From Lithodes maja (lineage: Eukaryota > Arthropoda > Malacostraca > Decapoda > Lithodidae): a DNA stretch of 64,000 nt. Positions 1 through 8,985 of the stretch are shown here, piece by piece. Position numbers and translations under genes: made by a program. The DNA lies in NCBI GenBank assembly GCA_037953745.1, contig JBAKBP010010430.1, positions 1-64,000 on the forward strand. The letters run 5' to 3'. Under the pieces are notes generated by a model, which did no database searches, was not told the origin of the DNA, and worked only from the letters and a program-made list of their open reading frames with translations. How positions within the stretch are numbered: position 1 is the stretch's first letter; each line of letters starts with the position of its first letter.

Positions 1-383
1 TCCGAGTGTACAATACCGTAGTTTACAGTAAGTGGGCTAGAGACTATGGTATCCGAGTGTACAATACCGTAGTTTACAGTAAGTGGGCTAGAGACTATGG
101 TATCCGAGTGTACAATACCGTAGTTTACAGTAAGTGGGCTAGAGACTATGGTACCCGAGTGTACAATACTGTAGTTTACAGTAAGTGGGCTAGAGACTAT
201 GGTATCCGAGTGTACAATACCGTAGTTTACAGTAAGTGGGCTAGAGACTATGGCATCCAAGTGTACAATACCGTAGTTTACAGCAAGTGGGCTAGAGACT
301 ATGGTATCCGAGTGTACAATACCGTAGTTTACAGTAAGTGTGCTAGAGACTATGGTATCCGAGTGTACAATACCGTAGTTTAA
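1..383 (+). repeat. 51-bp minisatellite, about 7.5 copies
   Basis: A 51-bp unit beginning GTGTACAATACCGTAGTTTA is repeated head to tail from the window edge to about 383, with only scattered substitutions (for example GTACCC for GTATCC near 150). The unit length is a multiple of three and contains no stop in one frame, so the array reads as repeats of the 17-residue peptide VYNTVVYSKWARDYGIR and stops at TAA 381-383. No start codon, flanking exon or known domain supports a protein, so I treat it as a minisatellite. It may extend beyond the left edge. Confidence 0.95.
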
Positions 384-487
384 GTGGCGATTGTTGTGGT
401 AATTGTGGTGTGTGGATGATGGTGGTTGGTATGGAGGGGGTAGGGTAGCTAATTGGTTATGGTTGTATTGTGATGGTAATTGAGGTC

Positions 488-820
488 TTAAGGGGAGATG
501 GTTCACTTTTTGGTCGATTTTTTAATTTATATATTATTGTTCTACTTTCCACGCTAGACCTCCATCAAACTTAAAAAGATGCCCCCTAGACCTCCTTAGA
601 AGATAAATTTGTACATTCTTCGGTAGAAAAATGTCCCGGGCAAAGGCCGGTTCCTCTTAAATTATAGGCTCGCTATCGCTCGCTAGGAAAAAATCGACAC
701 CTAAATGGCAGGAAAGGCCTTAACATTTATAAATGGGGCGAAAATTGATAATATCGCCAAACTAATGGGGCTAAAGATGATGAAGAGATGGGTATAGAAA
801 AGCGACATATTTTCCCTTAA
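488..820 (+). mobile_element. TTAA-flanked MITE, family A
   Basis: The element is bounded by TTAA at 488-491 and 817-820 and begins GGGGAGATGG. Its 3' end (TTTTCCC) is a degraded inverse of that, seen intact in sister copies as CCATCTCCCC. Internal landmarks shared by all copies are CCTCCATCAA, TTCGGTAGAAAAATG, a GGCCGG hairpin, GCTCGCTATCGCTCGC and GACACCTAAATGG. It has no coding capacity. A TTAA target duplication is characteristic of piggyBac-type transposition, so this is probably a non-autonomous piggyBac-like MITE. Confidence 0.85.
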
Positions 821-1064
821 TTGTAGTTGACATGGTAATTGTGGTGGTGGGGATGATTGTGGTTGGCGAGGTTAAAGTAGTTGGCTATGCTTGTATTAGT
901 AGTGTTGGTGGCTATTGTGGTAGTTGTGGTAACTAAGAGAATAGTTATGACTGTCAGGGTATCAAACGAAAACTGAACCCATCATTATTTTAGGTCTTTA
1001 TTTTTGTCTATGTAAAGATAATATTGTTGTTTATAGCTCAAATTGTGTCATTGAAAGTGATGAA

Positions 1065-1253
1065 ATGGCCAAAACAATGCTATTTCATGTTAATTCTCTT
1101 ATATTCCTTCTCATATTCATTCAAGTATTCACACAAAATGTATCCGGTTTGACACCCAGTGACTGTGATGGTTTGGTTGGAGATGATTTGGTCAATGTTG
1201 TGATAGTGGTTGTGGTGGAAGACATTATGATGATTTATAGGGAAGAGTTGTGA
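1065..1253 (+). CDS. Small ORF with signal-peptide-like start (doubtful)
   Basis: A 62-codon ORF opens with ATG at 1065 in the context GTGATGAAATGG. Its first 28 residues look like a secretory signal: a lysine near the start, then a hydrophobic run (SLIFLLIFIQVF), then QNVSG followed by LTPSDC. After about residue 35 it runs into the GT-rich minisatellite and becomes a low-complexity valine-rich tail, so any real protein would need a splice donor near 1160-1170 and downstream exons I cannot identify. It could be a first exon or chance. I do not recognise a family. Confidence 0.2.
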   Translation: MAKTMLFHVNSLIFLLIFIQVFTQNVSGLTPSDCDGLVGDDLVNVVIVVVVEDIMMIYREEL

Positions 1254-1460
1254 TGGTCATAGTTGTTGTGGTGGAAGACAATATGGTGATTTATAGGGTG
1301 TAGAATTGTGATGGTCATATATTTGTTGTTCTGGTTGTGATGGTAGACAATGTGATGATTTATAGGGTAGAGTTGTGATGGCCATAGTTGTTGTGGTAGT
1401 TGTGGTGGAAGACAATATGATGATTTATAGGGTAGAGTTGTGATGGTCATAGCTGTTGTT
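1213..1460 (+). repeat. Minisatellite, about 4 copies of a 56-66 bp unit
   Basis: Four imperfect tandem units share GTGGTGGAAGACAATATGAT, GATTTATAGGGTAGAGTTGT and GATGGTCATAGTTGTTG. Unit length varies because of small indels in the GTT/GGT stretches. Confidence 0.8.
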
Positions 1461-1618
1461 TAAGTGGTTGAAGTGGATTGCATGACAGTTGCTGTGCTTA
1501 TAATGAGAAGTAGTAGTGGTTGTGGTAGTGGTGGTGGTTGTGGTGGATAGGAGTTTGGTAGTGGTTGTGGTGGCAGGGGGAGTGGAGTAGTAAATACAAT
1601 GGTTGGCAATTGTTGTTA

Positions 1619-1830
1619 AATTTAGGTGTCAATGTTTTCCTGGCGAGCGATAGCGAGCCTGTAATAATTATAAGAGAAACCGGCCTTCGGCCAGGACATT
1701 TTTATATCGAAAAATGTACAAATTTATCTTGAAAGGGGGTCTAGGGAGTGTTTTTAAGCTTGATGAAGGTCTAGCTAGGAACCTAATAAATATATGAATA
1801 TATAAATAGACCCCTCAAAATAACCACTGA
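1619..1830 (-). mobile_element. Family A/B MITE fragment, inverted
   Basis: The segment carries the internal core in reverse orientation relative to the copy at 488: TTTAGGTGTC, CCTGGCGAGCGATAGCGAGC, the CGGCCTTCGGCC hairpin, TCGAAAAATGTACAAATTTA and AAGCTTGATGAAGGTCTAG. Both TTAA termini are missing or degraded, so this is a truncated copy. Confidence 0.7.
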
Positions 1831-2149
1831 ACTCTTAATTTAGGTGCATTTTGATATTCTACATTTTTAGCGATATACAATTTTGGTTTTCTAGTATACC
1901 CTTTTTCTGACGGATAACTGTTTGCGTTTTACTTCGGCTAACGAGCAATTGCCAGGCCCAACCGCGGAAACAATTAGTTTATGAATATTACGAAACTTCA
2001 CATTTCACATATTTCGAAACCTCAACTTTTTGGAAGCTAGACATATACTGTATATGGTTTCCACAAAATTGTATTTCAAATCAACAGACCAAAATTGTAT
2101 AGTGGATGAAGAAGCTAGGTTGAAAATATAGCTTATACCTTGTTCAAAA

Positions 2150-2320
2150 TAGGTGGGCCAAACAATGTGTACCCTAACCTCTATAACTAAAAAAGGACTA
2201 GAGCATATGGGTTGTAAATCTCCACACCTATTCCCTGGCTGCCCCTTCCCACATGGTAGAAATATTAGCTCGATTACTCTAGTCGTCAGTGAGTTAAAAA
2301 GGTTAATGTTAATTTTTCTA
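2150..2320 (+). mobile_element. Degenerate copy of the TA-flanked hairpin MITE
   Basis: The sequence matches the middle of the better copy at 3868-4074: ACCTCTATAACTAAAAAAGG, CTAGAGCA, CCACACCTATTCCCTGGC, GGTAGAAATATTAGCTCGAT and TACTCTAGTC. The terminal inverted repeats have decayed. Confidence 0.65.
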
Positions 2321-2366
2321 GTTGCCTTCCTTGAACTATAACCAAACTATACAAGATAACTATTAA

Positions 2367-2633
2367 ACCATCCCTCTAGATACATTTGTACATTTTTCGG
2401 TAGAAACATTTCCTGGCCGATGGCCGGTTCTTCCAAAATGACAGACTCACTATCGTTCGCTTTGAAAAAAAATGACACCTAAATAGCACGAAAGGTTTTA
2501 ACATCGACAAGGAAATAAGCCGGAAGGTCTTAAAATCGACAAACTAATGGGGCAAGCATCTTATAATCTGAAAACTAATAAGGCTAAACATGAGGGAGAA
2601 GGGGATCTAGAAAAACGACCCATCTCCCCTTAA
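2367..2633 (+). mobile_element. Family A MITE, 5' truncated
   Basis: The copy keeps the internal core (CGGTAGAAACATTTCCTGG, GACACCTAAATAGCACGAAA, GGCTAAACATGAGGGAGAA) and an intact 3' end, CGACCCATCTCCCC plus TTAA at 2630-2633. The first ~70 bp, including the 5' TTAA end, are absent. Confidence 0.8.
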
Positions 2634-2683
2634 TTCAAGAACCTGTGATCCTATCCTTAGCCTCTTTGAAGGGAGTATGGTAT

Positions 2684-2696
2684 ATATATTGGTCGA

Positions 2697-2736
<40 letters not shown>

Positions 2737-3048
2737 ATTTTTTTTAGTTCCCTCCCTAGACCTCCATCAAGCTTAACAAAAATCTTTAAGATCACCCTTA
2801 TAGAATTTGTTTTTAATTTTTTCGGTAGAGAAATGCCCCGGCTTACTCCTAAATTACATGCTCGCGATCACTCGCCAGGAAAAACTGACACCTAAATGGC
2901 ACCAAAGATCTTAATATTGACAAAAAGATGGCGCAAAAGGTCTTAACATCGCTAAACTAATAAGCTGAACGTCTTAAAATCTGAAAACTAATGTGGCTAA
3001 ACATGAGGGAAAAGGGGGGCCAGACAAACCAACCATCGGCCCCCTTAA
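2684..3048 (+). mobile_element. Family A MITE carrying a (TC)n(TA)n expansion
   Basis: From GGTCGATC the sequence follows family A, but the start is replaced by a (TC)n(TA)n tract at about 2697-2737. It resumes with TAGTTCCCTCCCTAGACCTC and runs to CATCGGCCCCC plus TTAA at 3045-3048. The short ORFs seen here are accidental. Confidence 0.75.
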
Positions 3049-3110
3049 ATCAATAAGGGCTGGAACACGCCAACTGTATATGTTCACACCTACTGTATTT
3101 ACCGATTGCT

Positions 3111-3790
3111 TCTTCACTTTTTGGTCGATATTTTCATGTATTCATTATTGTTCTAGCTTCCTCCCTAGACCTCCATCAAACTTAAGGGGAGATCTCCACT
3201 TGAGGGATTTTTTTCTTGACCCCTTTCTCCCTCACGTTTAGCCCCATTGCTTTTGATATTATAAAACGTATGCCCCATTAGTTTAGCGATTTTAAGAACT
3301 TTCACCCCATATTAAGACCTTTCGTGCTATTCAGGTGTCGATTTTATCCTGGCGAGCGATAGCGAGCCTGTAATTTCATAGGAACCGGCCTTCGGCCAGG
3401 ACATTTTTCTACCGAAAAATGTACAAATTTATCTTGAAAGGGACTCAAGGGGGTGTAATTTTAAGCTTGATGGAGGTCTAGGGAACAAACTAAATACCTC
3501 CCCTTAAGAAAACATCCATTAGATCCCCCTTGTAGATTATTTTTTACACTTTTCGGTAGAAATATGTTCCGGCCATTGGCCGGTTCTTCAAAAATTACAG
3601 CTCACTATCGTTGGCAAAGGAAAACAAATCGACATCTAAATAGCACGAAAGGTCTTAATATTGACTAACAAATGGGGCGTAAGGTCTTAAAACCACCAAA
3701 CTACTGGCCCGAACGTCTTATATTCTGAAAACTAATGGGGCTAAACATGAGGGAGAAAGGTGTCTAGAAAAACAACCCATCTCCCCTTAA
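3111..3790 (+). mobile_element. Family A MITE (outer), split by a second MITE
   Basis: The outer copy runs from TTCACTTTTTGGTCGA (about 3111) to the CATCAAACTTAA at 3177-3185, is interrupted by the inner element, and resumes after 3507 with GAAAACATCCATTAGATCCC through CCCATCTCCCC plus TTAA at 3787-3790. Sister copies show the uninterrupted sequence at the junction (CATCAAACTTAAAAAGATG at 488-820), so the TTAA was duplicated by the inner insertion. Confidence 0.85.
3182..3507 (-). mobile_element. Family B MITE nested in family A MITE
   Basis: The element is bounded by TTAA at 3182-3185 and 3504-3507, with ends GGGGAGATCTCCACTTGAGG and ACCTCCCC. It shares the internal core with family A in inverted orientation (GGTGTCGATTTTATCCTGGC, GCGATAGCGAGCC, CGGCCTTCGGCC). 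It is about 326 bp, the same length as the copy at 13524-13849. The insertion into another MITE confirms the TTAA target duplication directly. Confidence 0.9.
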
Positions 3791-3867
3791 TTGGTAGTAA
3801 TATCAGCTCGATGGATCTATAACATTTTAATTATGTGATTTTGAGGGGTGGGAAATTCTAAACTATA

Positions 3868-4074
3868 GTCCGTTCATACTAGGATGGGCAGAAATCGTAA
3901 CCTCTAACCTCTGTAACTCAAAAAAGGCTAGAGCAAAATTGAGCAGTCAAATTCCACACATATTCCCTAGCCAAGTCTTCATATTTGGTAGAAATATTTG
4001 CTCGATTACTCTAGTCCTTTTCGAGTTACAGAGGTTAGAGGTTACGATTTCTGCTCAACCTAGAATGAACGGAC
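3868..4074. mobile_element. TA-flanked hairpin MITE (207 bp)
   Basis: Long inverted termini start GTCCGTTCAT and end ATGAACGGAC, and continue inward as AGAAATCGTAACCTCTAACC against its complement. The element is flanked by TA at 3866-3867 and 4075-4076. This is the form expected of a Tc1/mariner-type MITE. Diverged relatives lie at 2150-2320 and 12575-12735. Confidence 0.8.
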
Positions 4075-4079
4075 TAAAA

Positions 4080-4550
4080 TGGAATTTGATACATTACTAA
4101 TGATACGGAGACAGAAAATTAACCCTCTTGGCGAACCAGCACGAATGAATTTGTATATATATTCTGACCCCTATTAGACGAAATTACTAAGTTTAGAAAG
4201 GGTCTGTGGAAATTATAGGAATCATTGGGATATATATATTTGACAACTTGTATTGCCTTAGGTCCTCCATAAACTGTATACAGTTTCAGAATGACCTAAG
4301 TTATTAAGAAGATTTATTGAGATCGTATTTACTCATTTGAGTCGTACAGGTATATTATAAACTACAAATAACCGTCTAATGACAACCATAATCAAATACA
4401 GCAAAGCCTCTTGATTCTGAAAGGGTTAAACACACAGCAACCACCGACTACGTAACTAAATTTTCACCGTCCATTTTGCCTGTCATAAAGTAAATAACTC
4501 TTATTATTATAATGCATACGATTATATATTGTATATACAGTATAATTATA
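4080..4550. other. No recognisable feature
   Basis: AT-rich unique-looking sequence with no long ORF, transposon end or repeat that I can identify. Confidence 0.6.
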
Positions 4551-4552
4551 CA

Positions 4553-4553
<1 letters not shown>

Positions 4554-4627
<74 letters not shown>
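4554..4627. repeat. (TA)n microsatellite
   Basis: An almost uninterrupted AT dinucleotide run of about 74 bp, followed by short broken TATA tracts up to the mariner-like element, whose flanking TA lies within this tract. Confidence 0.95.
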
Positions 4628-4629
<2 letters not shown>

Positions 4630-4659
4630 GGTATATATATTATATATATACAGTATATA

Positions 4660-5672
4660 CAGGGTGATTCAAAAAAAGTGTAATGATTTCACATGTATGT
4701 AATTTCTTCATTTTTTAACCTACACACTTTATCTTTTCAGGTTGTGATGGTGGTATCATGCCATTTGGCATAAATTAACTACAAGGTTCTAGCTAAAATG
4801 GTATTCACAGCCGAGCAGAAAGTCAAGATAGTTGAATTCTGGTATTAGACCAAATCGTACGTCACAGTCCGTCGTCGGTTCTGCCGCGAGTTCAAAGTTC
4901 AAACACGTGATGGACCTAAAAATAATGTTATACTGAGGTTTGTCAAGCACTTTGAGAGCAAGGGTACTGTCCACAGCACACACAAGGGGAACAGTGGACG
5001 TCCAGCAGCAGTCACAAAGAACCAGGCAAACATTGATACTGTGCGCAACTCAGCCATCAGAAGCCCAAAGAAGTCTCACCGCCGCCGCTCCCAAGAGTTG
5101 GGACTCTCCCCCTCCAGTCTGTTGCGTATTATGACCAAGGAGCTCAAGCTATTCCCTTACACCATATCTGTGAGGCATAAACTAAAAGCTGAGGACATGC
5201 AAAGAAGGCATGTCCTGTGTGATTGGCTCAGCCAAAAGCTTGAACGCACCCCAGGATGGATCAACCACATCTGGTTCTCCGACGAGGCACACTTCCACAT
5301 CAACGGCTCCATCAACAACCATAACAACATCTTCTGGGGCTCTGAGCTACCCGAGGAGATCACAGAGAGGCAGCTGAAGGGCCCAAAGCTCACTGCCTTT
5401 GTGGCAGTTTTTTTTTAGGTCCATCACGTTTTTGAACTTTGAACTCGCGGCAGAACCGACGACGGACTGTGACGTACGATTTGGTCTCATACCAGAATTC
5501 AACTATCTTGACTTTCTGCTCGGCTGTGAATACCATTTTAGCTAGAACCTTGTAGTTGACTTATGCCAAATGGCATGATACCACCATCACAACCTGAAAA
5601 GATAAAGTGTGTAGGTTAAAAAATTAAGAAATGACATACATGTGAAATCATTACTTTTTTTTAATCACCCTG
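4660..5672 (+). mobile_element. Mariner-like element with ~260-bp inverted ends
   Basis: The element begins CAGGGTGATTC at 4660 and ends with a near-exact complement, TTAATCACCCTG, at 5672, each flanked by TA. Homology between the ends is not limited to a short TIR. About 4660-4924 is repeated in inverse at 5411-5672, including the first ~40 codons of the transposase. The 3' half of the gene is missing. This looks like an internally deleted copy whose 3' end was replaced by an inverted copy of the 5' end. It sits in a (TA)n tract, as TA-targeting elements often do. Confidence 0.9.
4798..5418 (+). pseudogene. Mariner-like (IS630/Tc1, DUF4817-type) transposase, truncated
   Basis: ATG at 4798 opens MVFTAEQKVKIVEFWY, the typical start of the DUF4817-type mariner transposases common in arthropods. 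The frame has TAG at codon 17 (4846-4848) and then stays open to 5418. Visible parts are an N-terminal helix-turn-helix region (VTVRRRFCREFKV), the GRPAAVTK linker, a second HTH (RSPKKSHRRRSQELGLS) and the start of the catalytic domain, WFSDEAHFH, with the first catalytic Asp at 5281-5283. Family members run to roughly 350 residues with two more acidic catalytic residues. Those are absent, because the gene ends where the inverted 5' copy begins. It cannot be an active transposase. Confidence 0.85.
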
Positions 5673-6196
5673 TATATATATATGTATTTTTTTTTAAATG
5701 TATTTTTTTTAGTTTGCTTTGTCAACTTAAGGAGAGTTACTCTCATAAGGCTCAGCCAGATATTATTTTTTTCTTGTAACATAAATCTATTGTAATCCAC
5801 AGGCTAAATATAATAATCTGAATCTGAATAATGTGAATAATCTTACTTTTCCTTGTCCTATACCTCCCCTTCATTTGCCATGCTTCATTCTCCTTTTGAT
5901 CCTCCTCCTCCTCCTTCGTTAGTAATTTTCTTCTCCGTTTCCCTCCTTTTCTATCCTACTCTTCTGTCTAATCCTAATGATCCTCCTTCTCTTCCTCCTC
6001 CTCTTCTAATCTGTCCTCCTTTTCCTCCCTCTACTCCTCTTCTACTAATTCCTCTTACTCCTTCTCTTCATTCTTTCATACCCTTCCTTCTTCCTTCCAC
6101 TCCTTTTCTTCCTTCTGTTCTTCATTTTCCTTTTCGTTCTCCTTTTCTTTGTCCTCTTCCCCCTCCTCCCCTCCAGATCCCCCTCCTCCTCAAATT
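5673..6196. other. Spacer with a long pyrimidine-rich tract
   Basis: After about 180 bp of AT-rich sequence, about 5850-6195 is a CCTCCT/TTCTTCC polypyrimidine tract on the plus strand. It produces a long proline/leucine/serine ORF that I regard as composition-driven. The LINE fragment at 6197 is joined to its end. Confidence 0.7.
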
Positions 6197-7017
6197 GGGC
6201 CCAAATTTGGCAAATGAGTTTCAATGCGGATAAATGTAAAGTACTACATATCGGATACCTAAATGAGAAAGCAAACTATTCGATGAATGGCACTCAGCTT
6301 AAGAATGTAAACAGAGAAACCGATCTGGGAGTAACAATATCGAGTAACCTAAAACCGAGTCAACAATGTTCAGAAGTTGTTAAGAAGGCAAACAAAATAA
6401 TTGGCTTTATAGGCAGGTCATTTGAGCATAAATCCAAAAATGTTATACTAACCCTTTACAATTCCATAGTCTGGCCTCTTCTGGAGTACTGCGTTCAATC
6501 CTGGTGCCCTTATTACCAAAAAGATATGAACAAGCTGGAACGAGTTCAGCGTAGAGTTACCAAAATGATACCTAGCCTAAAGAACAAACCATACGAAGAG
6601 CGTCTTAGAGAATTAAATCTATTTCCTTTAACCCAGCGCAGATTAAGAGGTGACTTAATTCAAGTGTTCAAAATCATCAAAGGCATCGACAATATGAACT
6701 GTAGTAAGTACTTCACTATCGACCAATCTAATTACACGCGGGGAAACGGTTGCAAAATTATTGGTAAATCTTTTAACTCACACGAATCTAAGAATTTCTT
6801 CTTCAATCGAGTTGTCAACTTGTGGAATGGGCTTCCCCGAGACGTTATAGACTGCAGCACCGTTGATTCATTTAAACTCCGCTTAGACAAATATCTCGCA
6901 TCAAACCCGCGACTGACTGCGTTTGTAAATTAATAACTTTATTTTATCCTCCCCTCAGTTACTAACCCATCTGTCCCCTACTAACTTCCTAATCCTGCCA
7001 CAGACATTAGTTCCCTG
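6197..7017 (+). mobile_element. CR1/Jockey-like LINE copy 1, 3' fragment
   Basis: Homology to LINE copy 2 begins abruptly at GGGCCCAAATTTGG (about 6197) and continues almost without difference through the stop codon and the 3' UTR to GACATTAGTTCCCT (about 7015), where it ends before the 3' terminus reached in copies 2 and 3. The fragment is therefore truncated on both sides, which is unusual for simple target-primed insertion. Confidence 0.85.
6214..6933 (+). pseudogene. LINE ORF2 C-terminal region
   Basis: The frame encodes about 239 residues of the thumb and C-terminal region of a non-LTR reverse transcriptase. It starts just downstream of where the FADD catalytic box would be (MSFNADKCKVLHIG) and continues through ETDLGVTISSNLKPSQQC, LLEYCVQSWCPYYQKD, RRVTKMIPSLKNKPYEERL, LTQRRLRGDLIQVFKI and FFFNRVVNLWNGLP. 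These blocks are typical of CR1/Jockey-type elements frequently annotated in crustacean genomes. The frame has no internal stop, but endonuclease and RT palm are missing, so it is a non-functional fragment. Confidence 0.85.
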
Positions 7018-8985
7018 TATTGGTCCGCCGGAGCCCAGCTCTGGAAAAAAAGAAAATTTCCAGGAATTAATGCTCATAAGGTTAATCCAACATGTTCGCA
7101 CACAAGTGTTAATAGCCCACCGGATAACGAGATGTGATGACACAACGAACACAGCTCGCTACGCGGCGGGGTTTCAGAATATCTAAACAAATCTTTTGAA
7201 GAAAGTGAAGAATACCCTCTGACATAATATCGGTCCAGCATGGCGATTATAGTCTTTCTGGTGGTGACTGTCTCAAGATTCAATAATGGAACAAAAACAA
7301 CCCCCCATAAAGACGCCGGCCCTTCAAATATTTTTGTATAATAACACAGGGCAGGCTGACACGAGATCTGATTTCTAACGAATTGTCACAAAAAGATCGC
7401 CGTAAAATTGAAGGCGGCGATACCTAAATGTATCACTGAATTAAGTAGTTAAATCGAAAATGAATTTGAAAATTCCTTATTTCCTCCAACTAGGAGGTGT
7501 GAAAAAACGATTTTTAACTCTAATTGAACCTTCAATTGCCGTAAAAATAAAGGCGGCGATACAAACAGTATTGCTTAAGAATGGAATGGTTAATTCACTG
7601 AATGACTTAATAGATTATCCCACCCTTCCAAGGTACACCCGCCGGGTGAGATGTCAAACGTTAACCCCATAAGTTCCTGTCCCCACATCTTTGTAAAAGA
7701 TCGCCGGGTAGGAAAGCCCTTAACAACAGCTAGGTTTTTCATGTGGTTTTTTGTAAAACCTGGTAGAAAAACTACATAACGTATGTTCGCAAGAACAAAG
7801 TTTTATAGATGGGAACAGCCAGTCCGCCGGGAATCAAAATGGGCCTGAAACCAGGTACCAACAGAGACGCAGTCCTGGAGAGCCACAGACACCTCATCGC
7901 CGGGGACACAAACCTGTGTTAAAAACCACGTGTGGCCTAACACGGCTCTCGGCCGGGTTTTATCATGGTGAAACCGAGAAAAAACCCGCCGGAAAGACAC
8001 CCACCCCGATCAGACACCATCTGAACGTACACTGTACACGAAGGAAGCCACGCACGACTAACCTAAGATAACATAATAATCCGTGGAATTAGCCAATACA
8101 CAACTAAACCAGGAAACAAACATAGTCCGAGGAATTAGCCAATACACAACTAAAACCCGGATACACATGGCACAGTAGGGTATATTTATACATAATAAAC
8201 AATAACACTTGTACATGTGGCAAAACTACGAGCGGCTGGCTAGGCCTAAGTAGACGGAATAGGAAAAGTTGAAATATACACAAAACACTGGGAATATCAC
8301 AACAGGAACCATCGCCAACACACCACTGTAGAAAAACTTCCGACAAAGGGAAGACTGACTCGGAACCCAGAAAAAACTTCACTAAGTGAAGAAAATAACG
8401 CAGGGAACGTCAGAAGCAAAGCTTGCCTCATCAGAAAGATAAAAGGCAGCACTAATTAACGCGTAATGAAAGCCGCCTGCACCACAAGCTAACTAACTGT
8501 GAAAAAGTTCACATGTCCACAACAGGACCACGAGGGTACGTCCGAAATAGACGCCCCAAACACACGACTCCAAATACACTGCACTGCGGGCAACCAGCCC
8601 AGGACACTCCTGCTACGCATATCCTAACCTTACTCGATACATCCCGGAGTAAACAAATGAGAAAAAACTCACTAGGGACGCAACAAATGCGGAACCAGCA
8701 GAGCGTGGGGAGTCACGTCCGGGCAGGCTGAGCGCAGAGCAGAGAAGGAGGAATGACGCCTGAATCAGCGTCTGGTCAGAGATCCACACAAGTACATCCA
8801 CGATATGATGGAAAGCTTATTAGATAGTTATTCTTATTTTCTTTTTGTTTTTATTTTTTACGAAGTTTTTTCGTAGTGAGAACCCAATTCATAATGACTG
8901 AAGCCATGAGTGAGGTCGCGTGCGATCATGATGAAGGCTCCTCAGTTTTTAAATGCTCTGCGCGGTAGATTCAAACTACGGCGGA
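7018..8985. other. Unassigned 2-kb block between two LINE copies
   Basis: I see no coding region above chance. The block has a higher GC content and scattered CCGCCGG/CGCCGGG motifs (for example near 7024, 7309, 7640, 7693, 7823, 7900 and 7986). It also has two internal duplications: GAATTAGCCAATACACAACT appears at about 8085 and 8132, and AAGGCGGCGATAC appears near 7413 and 7550. It does not match the LTR, MITE or LINE families elsewhere in the window. It may be an unrecognised element or LTR, or ordinary unique DNA. Confidence 0.4.

Larger units (their letters stand above)
821..1618. other. GT/TGG-rich degenerate repeat region
   Basis: Apart from the small ORF and the minisatellite listed separately, this stretch is irregular TGG/TTG/GTGG-rich sequence, like 384-487 before the first MITE. 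It looks like decayed simple repeat. I see no exon-like conservation, RNA gene or transposon end. Confidence 0.6.

Noticed and set aside
5853..6233. 126-residue proline/serine/leucine ORF
   Set aside because: A by-product of a CCT/TTC polypyrimidine tract. No domain is present, and it runs into a LINE fragment.
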